64,000 nucleotides of DNA from Membranipora membranacea. Its lineage: Eukaryota; Bryozoa; Gymnolaemata; Cheilostomatida; Membraniporidae. Positions 1-11,645 of this stretch are shown in pieces. The notes below the pieces were generated by a model. That model was not told where the DNA came from. It saw only the letters and a program-made list of their open reading frames with translations, and did not search any database. How positions within the stretch are numbered: the stretch's first letter is position 1; each line of letters opens with the position of its first letter. The stretch is from positions 2,730,001 through 2,794,000 of the forward strand of contig OU612072.1 of NCBI GenBank assembly GCA_914767715.1, given 5' to 3'. A program made the translations under genes and the position numbers.

Positions 1-174
1 TACTCTAAATTGTACAGTGGTCGGAGCTGCAATCATTAAAGGATTAATTGTATATATTTTGTTAATAGTCTCACAAATAAATGTCTCATAGCTGGTCATT
101 GTTGAATGATTCAAATACCGAGGTGAACATATAAGTGATTCTCCCCATTCCCTAGTAGGATCTTTCATTGATTC

Positions 175-344
175 TGCTTGGCTCAGGCTGCTTGGCTCAG
201 GCTGCTTGTCTCAGGCTGCTTGGCTCAGGCTGCTTGGCTCAGGCTGCTTGGCTCAGGCTGCTTGGCTCAGGCTGCTTGGCTCGGGCTGCTTGGCTCAGGC
301 TGCTTGGCTCAGGCTGCTTGGCTCAGGCTGCTTGGCTCAGGCTG
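175..344. repeat. 14-bp minisatellite, about 12 copies
   Basis: A 14-bp unit (GGCTCAGGCTGCTT) is repeated head to tail about twelve times with only a few substitutions, for example a T at the first G in copy three and a G in an A position near 283. Because 14 is not a multiple of 3, each frame reads as a 14-residue repeat, which makes the apparent open frames here artefacts. No gene is seen next to it. Confidence 0.95.
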
Positions 345-1662
345 TTTTGATCATTTGAATACCAATACTAAAATTACTATCCAAAGTCTGATACAAAACT
401 ATCACCAAAATCTGTCACAATCTGATTTTCCCTTATTGTAGGCAAAGAGTTAAGAGGCACAGTAGAAGACGATCTACCAGGCGAGCCAGTCGTTGTCGAT
501 GTTAGCTTGTCTGGAAGTAGATGTCTCCTGGTCTGATCAATAAACATGTGGTGGCTTCTTATTGTTCATGATTTGTTTTGTTTTTGCAATCAGTGATTGG
601 AAGTCGATTTCGTTTTTGTGATTCTGGTCTTAATACTTAATGGCAGCTATTTCTTTTTTCGTTACCATTTGATTCTTAACTAAATATAATGACGAATCAA
701 AACACTAATAATAGTGAACAAGTGCAATGATGATTACTGTGTTGTCAGGACTTCTAGTATCTGAGTTTCTCTTGAAGCCATCAAATGTCAGGAATTCCTC
801 TGAGAATAATAATAACGGTGTCAACGCAGGCTTAACAAAGTAGCAGGTATTAAACCTGAAAGTACATGGCACCTCATTGGAAGTTTCAACAATCGTTTAT
901 TTGGAATCAACTCAAAAATTGAATACCCTCAAGATGATGACTAAGCGGCTCAAAGTTTGGGAGAAAAAATATTGACAGCTGCGCACTGCAGGCGGCCAGA
1001 ACAATATATTAGTCTACGTTTCATTTCATCGGGAACACTGAATCATATTTAGTGATAAAACATTCATGGAAATAAAAAAAAGATATCTTCAAGAAAATAA
1101 TCTGGTTTTGATTTTGATTTTTGTTGAAAGTGCGGAACATGCAGCTCTTTAAATCCGCAAGAAAAAAGAGAATTAGGATGAGGAAACAGGAGAATCATTA
1201 GCACAGGCTCATGAGACCAAAAATTCAGGGTATCTGCATAGAGAATATTATATAGAGGCTGCCGCTGCTGTCGATTCTAAGAGCGGCAGCCCACTGATGT
1301 ATTTATACATTCTTTGTACAGAGGGCTCTTTGGTCTCACAAAAATTTGTACACAAAAAAGGATGATGAAAATGCTTTCTTCTCTCACTAGACGAAATCAG
1401 AAAGACCGAAGACGCTTTTGCTGTTTCCAAACAAAGGTCTTTTGCCTATCTATTGTCTGAATCATCATTATTATGCATAACGTTCATAAAATATGATAAA
1501 AATAATTAGCCCTAGTTCTAACCAAAACCATCACAATCGTAGTCACTCTGATGGACCCACATGAGTTCATCATTAGCTTGCCCGTTAAATTGTGCAACTT
1601 TCAGTTAGAACCAAGGCTTGTAATTTACACTAAGATAATTATGATAGTGAGACTGTAAGAAC
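345..1662. other. No gene recognised; 3' flank of calexcitin
   Basis: This stretch was read on both strands. It is AT-rich, has only short open frames, and shows no recognisable protein motif. It probably holds the 3' UTR of the calexcitin gene, which is transcribed leftwards and stops at 1663. Confidence 0.5.
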
Positions 1663-4600
1663 TTAAGCTATGGTTCCGAATAGGAAGTTTCCCTTGGCTG
1701 CTGGGTCGTTGGAAAGGAAAAACTCGTGCCAGAGCTTGCTGTATACCTCCTTGGTCAGCTCAATTTTGCTGCACTGTAATGCAAAATAGTCAGAAGAACA
1801 TTAGAGAAAAATTACAGGGACTTTAATTTGATGTAATTTAAGGAGTTGCCCTCCACTAGAATATACTCCCGGAAGAATTGATTCACTCACACACATAACT
1901 TATTAGGAATAGAACAAAGTTGTATTCCTTTTGTTTTGGTTGGATTTCTTACTATTGTTATTATTATTCTATTCATTATTTTATTTACAAATTAAATTAA
2001 TCAGCTCATCTCCAATATATTTTATATTACTGTAACAGTCAACAATGAATATGGATGCTACAGTAAGAACTCTCCACATCTCTGGCTACCAGCAGCAAGC
2101 TGTAAGTTATGGCGCAAATGGCAAATATCTTGGTTATGCTTATGCGTTGGATTATTCTGCATGTTGAAAAATAATTCCTTCAAAGCTCAGCTATGTAAGT
2201 GCTTACCTCAGAGAATTTATCGAAAGCCTGGTCGCAGACCTCTGGCGTGAGTCCGAAGCTTGTGTAGGCAAGTCTGAACTCATCTTTGTCAATGACAGCA
2301 TCTCCTGTAAATATCATGGATATTTCAATATTCTGTTGTCAGAAGCTCAGTCGAGCTCATGTCTGTCAGTTTCAGCTGAGTGCTACTCAGATTGCTAGTA
2401 GTAGCATTGCATCAACAATCACAGCCCATCAATGCTGCTGATGATAATTGAATGCATCTACCAGAAACCTAGACAGAGTTTAAGCACTTAAACTAAGTCA
2501 GCATACTCACAGACATTGGGAATACAGAGGAAGCATGACTGTGGGCTGCATTTTAAGGGTAGCATATACTGTGGATATATAGTGAGACAGAAAGGTTGAG
2601 AGAACACTGATTCACTTAACATGAGTACCATCACAAGGAATTTGGTGTGACAAGCCGAGTTCAATTTTACTGATTAGGGGTGGGTACATGTTAGGAACTC
2701 GTACTAAATTGATTCTAACAATCAGAGATACATAATTATGATAATATTGTAGTCTCGATGTCAGTGTGGGTTGAGAGTGCGAGACAGGGGAGCAGCACGA
2801 ACCTGAGGTATCAGCAGCATCAAACATGAAGCTCATGTAGGAGCTGAGCCAGTATGGGAACTCCTGGTTACCGACAACTTTGTCAGCGCAGTCACTCCAC
2901 ATCTTAAACCATTCCTCCTTGCTGATCTCCTCGTCCTGGTAAGACATAGAGAATATGAAATGTGAACAAATCATGGAATTAGTGTTTGCTGTTCATTATC
3001 AAACTTCCACCACAACAAGCAGTGGCCACTGTCCTGACGATAAACTATAATCACAGATCTACTGAAAAACCATTCAAGGATTAAATTTGACTTTTATCAC
3101 TAGAATTTGTATCAAATAAATGACTTGGTGACTAAATAAAACACAACAGTAAGTGTGTCAGAACTCAGATTGATTGATAAAGTTACTGACAACAGAAAAC
3201 AAAAAAGGTGATCATCAGTGGTCATCTTATACAAAATAACTCAGTGCCAACATTGATTGTGATTGCTGCCATAAAATAACAGACAGGGTTAGTTTCAACA
3301 TGCAAGACAACTAAATTTTCAACTGATTATTCCTTACATTTGGCTGTAACAATAAAATGTATATAAAGTACATGCTGATTCAAAGTGATATATTATTGTT
3401 GTTTTTTATTTCAATATTTTCCTTATTTAGTAGGGTTTGTCCTCTCTCAAGTTGAGTAGAGACAACTGCTAGTAGTACACCTAGATGGAAAGATCAGGTT
3501 ACTGGCCGCTGTTCAATCTCACTATTAACACTGATATACAAGAAACCATACTAGAGGTCTAAAGAGCTTTCTTCTATAAACTGTGCTTTCTTTCTGAACT
3601 CTGGTTCGGAATTTATTAAGCTCATGTGTGGGCTTCGTTGTTTGAAAAAACTCAATGGAATAAATCAAATGGTGCACAAAAGTCAATTCTAAAGTGCCTT
3701 GATAATAAACAAGTGTGAGGGTCATTGATTTGTGATTTTACATGGCCACTGGGCAGATTGTTTGAAGTAAATGAGGCCTGAAAATTAGTCATAATACTGA
3801 AAGAAACCCTAATTTACTGTAATATCCTAATACAAGGTCAGCAGCTGTGTGGTAAACTACTAAATTCAGTACTTAGCTCAATGATTCAGTGATTCAGTGT
3901 TTTAGATGTGTTTATATCATCACACTTCAGGATAAGTCTAATCACTTTGATTGCTATTTATAGCATAGCCAAAGCAGTGATGTTTAGTCTATACCAGGAG
4001 TTAAAAATTTATAAATATCCCAGACGTTTGAGTATTCATTAAACTGTGGGGTCATATTGCTACTTCATACTATCTGATATTTCCATCCAGGTACAAATAC
4101 CCTGATTTACCATCTACACACATAGACTGAGGGGTGTGGTCTATACACCTAGATACTTGGGGTGTAGTTGCGGTACACATAGACTGAGGGGGTAAAGTAG
4201 AGACTGAGGGGTGTAGTGAGGGTCGGTACACATATACCAGGGGATGCAGTGGTGGTGGGCGGTACTTACGGAGTTCTCATCAGCGTAGTTCTTGAGTCCG
4301 TCCCAGACGAGGGTCAGGCACTCGAGAGCCTGTTTCTTCTTTGGGTTCTCGTTGTCCCACTTGTTCAGTGTGGCAATTTTCTAGAAAACCAGAGAAAATG
4401 ATTATGTAAGATACATCGCCTCTGATCTTAAAATATTTATAACTATAATCAAGAAATACAATGATGAACATATTCACAAATTTCTATCTTGATATTCGGA
4501 TAAAAGTGGTGAAATTCAATAACTCTCTGGAAGCAGGTTTAAATATTTTGATTTATATTTATGAGCTGGGGGGGGGGGGGCTGCGATGTTCATGTGTCAG

Positions 4601-6713
4601 ACCAAGATTGAAAATCTATGGTTGGAGAAAAAGCAAATTGTTCATTCTGATATCATTTTCTGATAGTAAGAACTGCATAGCAGTCAGAAAATTAAGTCTA
4701 AGATGATTCATAAAACTTATCTAGCTAGTGATAAAGATTTACTTCTAGATGCAAGAAGAATTCACCTGCAGGGGGACTCAGTCAAACAGTATGATGAATG
4801 TTACTATTGGTGCGTAACATTGCTCTAATGATATACTTGATACGATCTTTGTTTGTGTAGCCATAAGGAATGAAAGTTAGCACGATCAAAATCATGCAGT
4901 AGATTCAGTTAGATATATTCGAGAGCAAGGCCACTTGTTAAAACCCTAGTCGGTCGGCATATGTACGTAGCATCACACTATGCACCGCAAAAATATAATA
5001 ATACTTTAAATCATTGCATGTTTTATTCTTGTTATATCGTAAGAAAAACAAGCCAACTTGTATTAATAAGGCCTTGATGTATATCTAATAGACCAACAAA
5101 TAGGCCTTATTAAAAATTGGCTTTGATTAATGCAATGTGAGGCTCCGCTAGGCCCTAGCTCATTACGGCCTTATCAAAGAATTTTATAAGAAACAAAAAT
5201 ACTGACTAATTACACGCCCTCTTTATAGCAGCAGGTTTAGGTTTACCCCGGGACGCTGCCGGCTGATAAAAGTAAATATTCTTACCTCCAAAGCGCAAGA
5301 GAAATCTTGCCAGTCTACTTTGCCGTCATTGTTCACATCTAAAAGTAAATAATACATACATACGAGAGTGTGCCCTGTGTATTATGGGATATATTTACAA
5401 AATACCCATCGCCTCCCAATATTAGATAGATAGATAAGATATCATGACAACTCAAAATTTTACTTTTTCTTGTGAGCAGATTGTAAATCCACAACTAGAA
5501 TTCCTTCTCCAAACTTTTCATGATAATCCAAGTTATCCAAATTATTCTCTTCTCCAAATTATTCATAATTATTTCAAATTATTCATAACTGTAGATACAA
5601 TTTGCATCACTTGGGAAGGTAACTCCCATTTATTTTCACAGGAGTATTGATGAGAATTGGTTACATAACAAGCACTGGAGAATGCGCCAGCAAGTGATGA
5701 TAAGTAAGAGGATTTATAAAACATTGCAGGTTAGCCCAACATTAAGCGCCTTGTTCAGACAGTCAGTGATTTGTGTATCAAATATTCTAAATTTAAACAG
5801 TGAGATGTCTGTATGAGTTGATTCTAGATCATTGACCAGTTACATGTCAATCAATGGAGAGAAAACTGTATTCTCACCATTAATTAACAGGTAAAAGAGC
5901 AAAAATAGACAGGAATTTATTTTTAGAATCGGCAGATAATGAAAAGTATAATTTAAAAATGGGTTTTCACAGAAAACATTGGAGATTACGTGACAAAATA
6001 AGAAATTTGACTCACCATAAAACACATGGTAGATATAACCTAGCTTCTTCTTCTGGAAATCTGACAGAGAGGCCATTGTTTCTTCTTGAGGTTTCTGCAA
6101 AAAAAATTTGATTGTAAGTTAAGATTTGACTCTTATCTTTAGTTTGACCGGCCCCCAACTATTAAGTGCTACAAAAATGACCACTATATTTTAGGGCACT
6201 CAATAGTAACCAAATAAAAAAGTGTCTGCAAGTCGGACATCAATACTCAGCTAGAAATTGACCCCCAGATTAATATGAAAGACAAGACCAATTAAGCCGA
6301 GAGAGTGTTAGCTTTTACTCAAAAATCAACATTATCAATCAAGATTAGCCAAGATAAGATATGTAAAAATAAACTAAGAATAAAAAGCTAATTGTTTATA
6401 TCAATACTTGACAAGCCACTCAACATCTCACTCTCCTGTTCTCTCACACTCACATATCACTACCAAACATTCGTTTTAAATTCACCAAAGAATCATAAGA
6501 GGGATTTGATATACATTCTCCTGTGCGACCGGTCAAATATTATTGTTTGGAAAAAAATCAACAATGCTTTTTTAAAAATTTGAGACTCACATTTCCGTTT
6601 TGATCCGTTTCGACGGTTGCCTGATGACCATTTTGTTTTTGGCCGTTGGCAGCGGGTTTATTTGAGGTAGATCCGTTCTGAATTGCAGCTGACTTTCCCT
6701 GAGAGCATCCCAT
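1663..6713 (-). CDS. Calexcitin-like EF-hand calcium sensor, 7 coding exons
   Basis: Predicted exons on the minus strand are 6713-6591, 6094-6016, 5338-5286, 4380-4270, 2935-2803, 2304-2207 and 1773-1663. All junctions are GT-AG, and the joined frame is open for 235 codons. The core begins with LSDFQKKKLGYIYHVF, typical of calexcitins (invertebrate relatives of sarcoplasmic calcium-binding proteins). Three EF loops are visible: DVNNDGKVDWQD (about residues 68-79, position 12 is D), DENSDEEISKEE (119-130) and DTSGDAVIDKDE (164-175). The fourth site near LSNDPAAKGN is degenerate, as is usual in this family. The start MGCSQGKS has Gly2, Cys3 and basic Lys7, a good signal for N-myristoylation and palmitoylation, followed by a Gln/Asn-rich linker to about residue 41. 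In known calexcitins calcium binding couples to ion-channel and ryanodine-receptor signalling in neurons; that role here is inferred. Confidence 0.9.
4117..4260. repeat. Imperfect GACTGAGGGGTGT repeats in calexcitin intron 4
   Basis: The phrase CATAGACTGAGGGG recurs near 4122 and 4178, with a further GACTGAGGGGTGTAG near 4202, in a G-rich stretch ending ten bases from the splice donor of exon 4. Copies are irregularly spaced. It is an intronic low-complexity region; no further function is visible. Confidence 0.6.
4568..4581. repeat. Poly-G run in a calexcitin intron
   Basis: A pure run of about a dozen G bases lies in intron 4 of the calexcitin gene. Such runs form C-rich RNA on the transcribed minus strand and are prone to length change. 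Confidence 0.8.
5050..5124. repeat. Imperfect inverted repeat in calexcitin intron 3
   Basis: The left arm (AAGCCAACTTGTATTAATAA then GGCC) pairs with a right arm reading AAGCCAATTTTTAATAAGGC on the other strand. The arms are about 22-25 bp with a spacer of about 25 bp. It could be a tiny MITE remnant or a hairpin; no target-site duplication was found. Confidence 0.5.
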
Positions 6714-9700
6714 TATTGCAAAATCTTATTACAAAAAACTTAAAAATTTTTAAATAAAAATATGTGGTCCAAAGACGCTACTTGAAGTTGAGGTACGAAA
6801 TAATGTCCTTGCTTGTGTCCCAATTTGAGTATATTGACAAGTCTCCATAGCGTTGCGATAATATGCTGCTTAATTAATTGTGTTATTGTTTATCACAAAC
6901 TAATCCAATATTACTATATGAACTGTAGTACTCATTATTGTACAATTATATATAATGTTGTTATAGGAGAAATTCTTTTTCATTTGAAGTTTGCTCCAGC
7001 GCTTCAAGTAAAACAAAGGCTTTGCCTGCAGATGAATGACATTTTTGTAAAGACCTGTGTGTGCCCCCTACATAAACTACCGCTGCTTGCATACCAGGTC
7101 AATAGATCTGATTAGAAAGGCAGCTCACAATACCCAATTAATGGCAAGCTTTGAATTCACTTATTGACTTTAGATACCGAAGCTTTTGTTTTAGCAATCA
7201 CGCCGTTCTATAATCTTTAAATCTCAGAGAAAGGCAGCTATTTGATTTATATTAGCGCTTTAGTGGTAAAATATAATATGGTGACAATTTCAAAAGCCTG
7301 TGTGCAGGGCCCGATCATGACAGATTCAATCAATATCGGCATATTTCTCTCTCCGATAACTTCAACAACAAAATTGCCAATCAATGACGGCATAAACAAA
7401 TGCCCCGAGGGAGGCCATTGACTAAGTGTAGCTTGATACAGGCGAGTCAAAGCTATCACATTTCAATTTAGGTGCATATCAAGCATTCCGGCCAACCAAA
7501 TCTTGATTAGTACGAGGTCCCATTGCATATAACCCTAAGCACTAGTTACAAACACCTATATTTAGAGAAAGGGCTAAAAATGAAAATTACAAGATGAGTA
7601 GTATGATGATTTATCAAAGTATCATCAGTTCGCTTTTCTATCAAGGTTTAAGATAAGACACGAGGGAGTGCAACCCGTTCTGGTCTTATTAGTAGATGTT
7701 TGTTGATCAAACCCTTTCGATCTAATTTAAAAAAAAAAGTTTTTCAAGGTTGAGCAAAACTATTTAAATTCGATAACAGGATAAATCAAGCTACAACAAT
7801 TGATTTATATACTTCTAAATTTAGACTAGAATTATTTTGACATGAAGTAAAAATCCCGTTAGCGAAATACCCAATTAAAGTGTTTTGAAATTTTGAATGT
7901 TTGGAATTTGTGCAGTTCAGCCAGACTAATTGATGCACAAACCAGAAAATTATCAATAATAGATTATATAATTATGTTATATAAGGTTATGTCTTAATTT
8001 TGAGGAATGATATTCTATATGGCAACAATGCAATTAATCAAAACACGACTAAATGATTTTTGCAAGCTTGCCAAATTTCACTTGATAGGCAATAAGTAAT
8101 TTCTGAGACACGAAAGTTGTCACATAATGGTTATTTATGTAGAAAAACTATCTAGCAAATATTTCCAATCCTAAATCCAAAGCGATACAACCTCTCTCAT
8201 ACATCTCCAAACATCCTAGCATCTTGCATTCATATCAAACTAAACTATAACATGACTGAGTATGCAGACTTACTATGGTAGAGATATGAGACTGAGCAGT
8301 AGCTTTAGGAAACTTCCTATCCTTCTGATGTACTAGACTAATGTGATCTATCTCTCTCTGCCTCTCTGGGTTTTACGTCTCTAGCTCCTCCCACTCCGCT
8401 GACGCTGCCGTCCATAGGAGGTTATTATTATCATATACAGTATATATGTAAGCGCTGCCTCTTCGCTGTCCTCTCCATATCACCATGTTCTAAATCTCAT
8501 CTCTACTCTTAGCCTGGGAGACAAGATTAAGATGATAAAACCGGTCAATTAACATGTAATCTATGATGTTTCGAATTGGGGATGATCAAGGAGCTCACTC
8601 TATCATCAGTGCCTCAAAATAGCTCTGTGTGATGCATACACCTGTGGAGGAGACCTAGAGGATATCAGGGTCTACGGGGAGGGGTGAACGCACCCGCATC
8701 CTTATTGCAATATGTAGCCTGAGGTATAGCATGCTATCTAACAACCTTAAAAATTATTGTCCTAAGAACCTACAGCTTTTAGTTATACCTTTGAGGATCT
8801 GATAACCTCTGTTAGCTTTTGCAAACATAGATACCCCCTAAACTCAGTGGCTGCATAGGATAAGGATTTAAAGCTAGCCTTGTATACAAACTAGAGATCC
8901 TAAGCTAACACTGTATACATATGATATATCGAGGTGGCTCTAGCGGCGTTGAGTTAGAAGCAGCGTCATCATATTACGCTGCTGCTCCCTTATCTAACAT
9001 GATACAGGTGCTGGGCTGAGATTGCAGCATGTTTCTAAACCTGATAGTGATCAAAATATGAGCGTCATTAAACTAGATCTACAGCAAACTTCTGCTGACT
9101 TAGCTGATCAAATTAATTCATTACCAGGCAGCAGCTAGCTTGAGTATGCCGATATGAGACCCAGAGTAACCTGCAAATAAATATGAATATATATAAATAT
9201 GAATAGTGAATGGTTTTTTTCACAGTAACATCACTGCAAAGACTTCAATGCTCCACCAAATCTCATACAGTTTCACAGTTTTAACGCCAAAAACATGCTA
9301 CATGCTATTTCCTAGTAATTCATTCGCTAGCGCCCTCGTTGTTGAGAGAGACCTGATTTCTAACTTTTTCATCCAATTACTGTCTATTTAGGAGAAAATG
9401 GGAGAAGCGAAACATCCCAACCACTTATGCTATCAGCAGACTATACACAATCCATATAAAATAAATAACTCAACAAGCCGATAAGAGTTGATTTAAACTG
9501 ATACTATATAAAATAATCCAAATTATATTGCAATCTTTTCGTTAATAATATGTAAAGTAATGGGTGATTATATTAATGTTCTTATGTTACAATATAATTC
9601 CCTGTATGTCAAGAGGCTGTTGGATTATATGAAAGTTACACCGCAGAGTCCATATAAGGGAAGCTGTGTCCACATATCGGCCTCATGTTCAGACCCGGTG

Positions 9701-11500
9701 ATACATTACAAACCTAGTCTAGGTATGTTTTCTCTAATGTGAGCAAATAATATTAGAAATTATACATCGAAACTTGTTAGCTTTCTGCAAAGGGAGGATA
9801 ACTTCAAATGAATAACTGTAAAAGAGGCTGTGTCCCAATTCTATTCCTATTTCTATTCCATTGTATTTGAGGAGGAATTTTTTAATAAAGCTCTAAAGTT
9901 TAGCTGTAGTACGCAGCCCAAAAGTGACGGAAGGCGCATTATGAGAGAACGAGCTGGCAGTGGCAGATGAAAACTGATTGACAGTCACAATCATTAGAAG
10001 ATAACAATTAAGCAGCTCAAGACTCCTATATTTGCACTTTTTTAATGAATGAGATAACCAACCACCCATTATAGAAGTACTACATACTGACTCTCACAAA
10101 ACATCATCACAAATCAATGATCCTACAGGCCAAGCGCTGAGAGTACATAATTACACAACACACACCGCTGGCTGCTTGCCATGACCTCTGGTGCACAGTT
10201 TGTGGAATGCAATATTTTTGGATTCTTTTGCACAGTACAAAAATAGCGTACATCCAATTTTGATCATTATTTATCATCGTTTTCCAATTTTCTTACCCAT
10301 TTTCTGCACACTGCAATCAGATATTTGTACTTGTGCACGATTTGTGGGTTAGCTGGTTAATCTAATATGTCAATTATTGGCTCAAAGCTATCAAACGCTG
10401 ACCGGTAATTCCATCAAATACATCTCTTATCCCATTGCAGATTAGCACTACTCTTATTTGATTGCGGATTATCATGCAACAGGTTGCAAAAATATTTTGA
10501 TTGAGTAGGTGGATTGGTGTGTGATGGGGGACTCAACATCTGATTTCGCAAAACTGATCAATAATAGATTTGGCCAAGAGTCACACGCAGTGCACCTGGG
10601 TTGGCACACTACACACCATATGTGGTTTGATTCAGCAGCCTCTTGACTGATTGGGGACAGGGATAGATATAGTAATTCTTCTCAATTTTTAAGTAGGAAA
10701 ATTCCAGGATATACCAACGATGAAGCAAGAAATATAGAAATAAATGTGATGCAAGAAATCAAGCCATACAGTACTTGTGATAACATTTCTAATCTAAGTT
10801 ATGATGGCATTTAGCAGCTGAGCTCACGTCAGCAAAGCTCTGGCCACTCATGATACCCGAGGGGTCAGCTTATTGACACGGAGAACGTCTCCAGTGATGT
10901 TTGAGGACTGGGTGGGAGGATAAGTAGCCGGTATGGATATCTGTAGCACTCATGACGTCATGTACTTGAGACGCCGGTTCTTACAAATACTTGAGCAGCC
11001 TATGGGCAGGATAAGCCCCCTAAAACAAGCACATCCTATAGTAGTCGTTTTTTGTGTTGGCTTTTGATCGTGATGGATTCAGATCCCATACAACTATACA
11101 ATCAGGCGTGTTTTCTAAATTTTGGAAGGAAGGGAGGATGAGAGCTTATCTGATGCACATGAATGTGTGTGGAGACCGTGAGGCCGCTACTGTTTACAAA
11201 TTGTTTGCATAGGGAAGAGATATATCATTGGTATAGGTGTTGTGTTCCCAACTTGTATTCTAGGTATGAAAAAATTACCAAAAGTGGAAACTTGGTCTGT
11301 GGACAGAAAAATAAAATACTGTATACTAATTGGTCGATTGTATACAAAACTACACCAACATTTAAGTCTGGCCGTGAACAAAGTGTATATTTTCGACACT
11401 TAGAATGTTGTATCAGATGGTTATGTATGACTTCATAGAGCACCTGCAGGCTCCATTCACCATCATGAGTCATAAAACCAAAAATAGGGGCCTCCAAGCA
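6714..11500. other. No gene recognised; spacer upstream of calexcitin
   Basis: About 4.8 kb read on both strands without a recognisable protein motif, splice-linked coding exon or RNA gene. Longest open frames are about 100 codons and of low-complexity composition. The right part probably contains 3' UTR of DRAP1; the left part is the presumed promoter region and possible non-coding 5' exon of calexcitin. Confidence 0.5.
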
Positions 11501-11600
11501 CGGCTCAATGCAAACATTGGCCTGCCAGCGCGACTCAATGCAAACATCGTCCTGCCAGCACAGCCCGATGCAAACATCGGCCTGCCAGCACGGCTCGATA
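11501..11600. repeat. 30-bp tandem repeat, about 3.3 copies, 3' of DRAP1
   Basis: Units 11501-11530, 11531-11560 and 11561-11590, plus a partial fourth, share CTCAATGCAAACAT and CCTGCCAGC. The array sits just past the DRAP1 stop codon and so is probably in its 3' UTR or immediate flank. A period of 30 keeps all frames open, which creates spurious open frames on both strands. Confidence 0.9.
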
Positions 11601-11645
11601 CCCCGCCTCATCACTAAGACAACGACAGCGTTGACTGAACTAACA

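Noticed and set aside
168-441. Open frames of 60 and 87 codons over the minisatellite
   Set aside because: They are translations of a 14-bp repeat; no splice or start context and no known protein.
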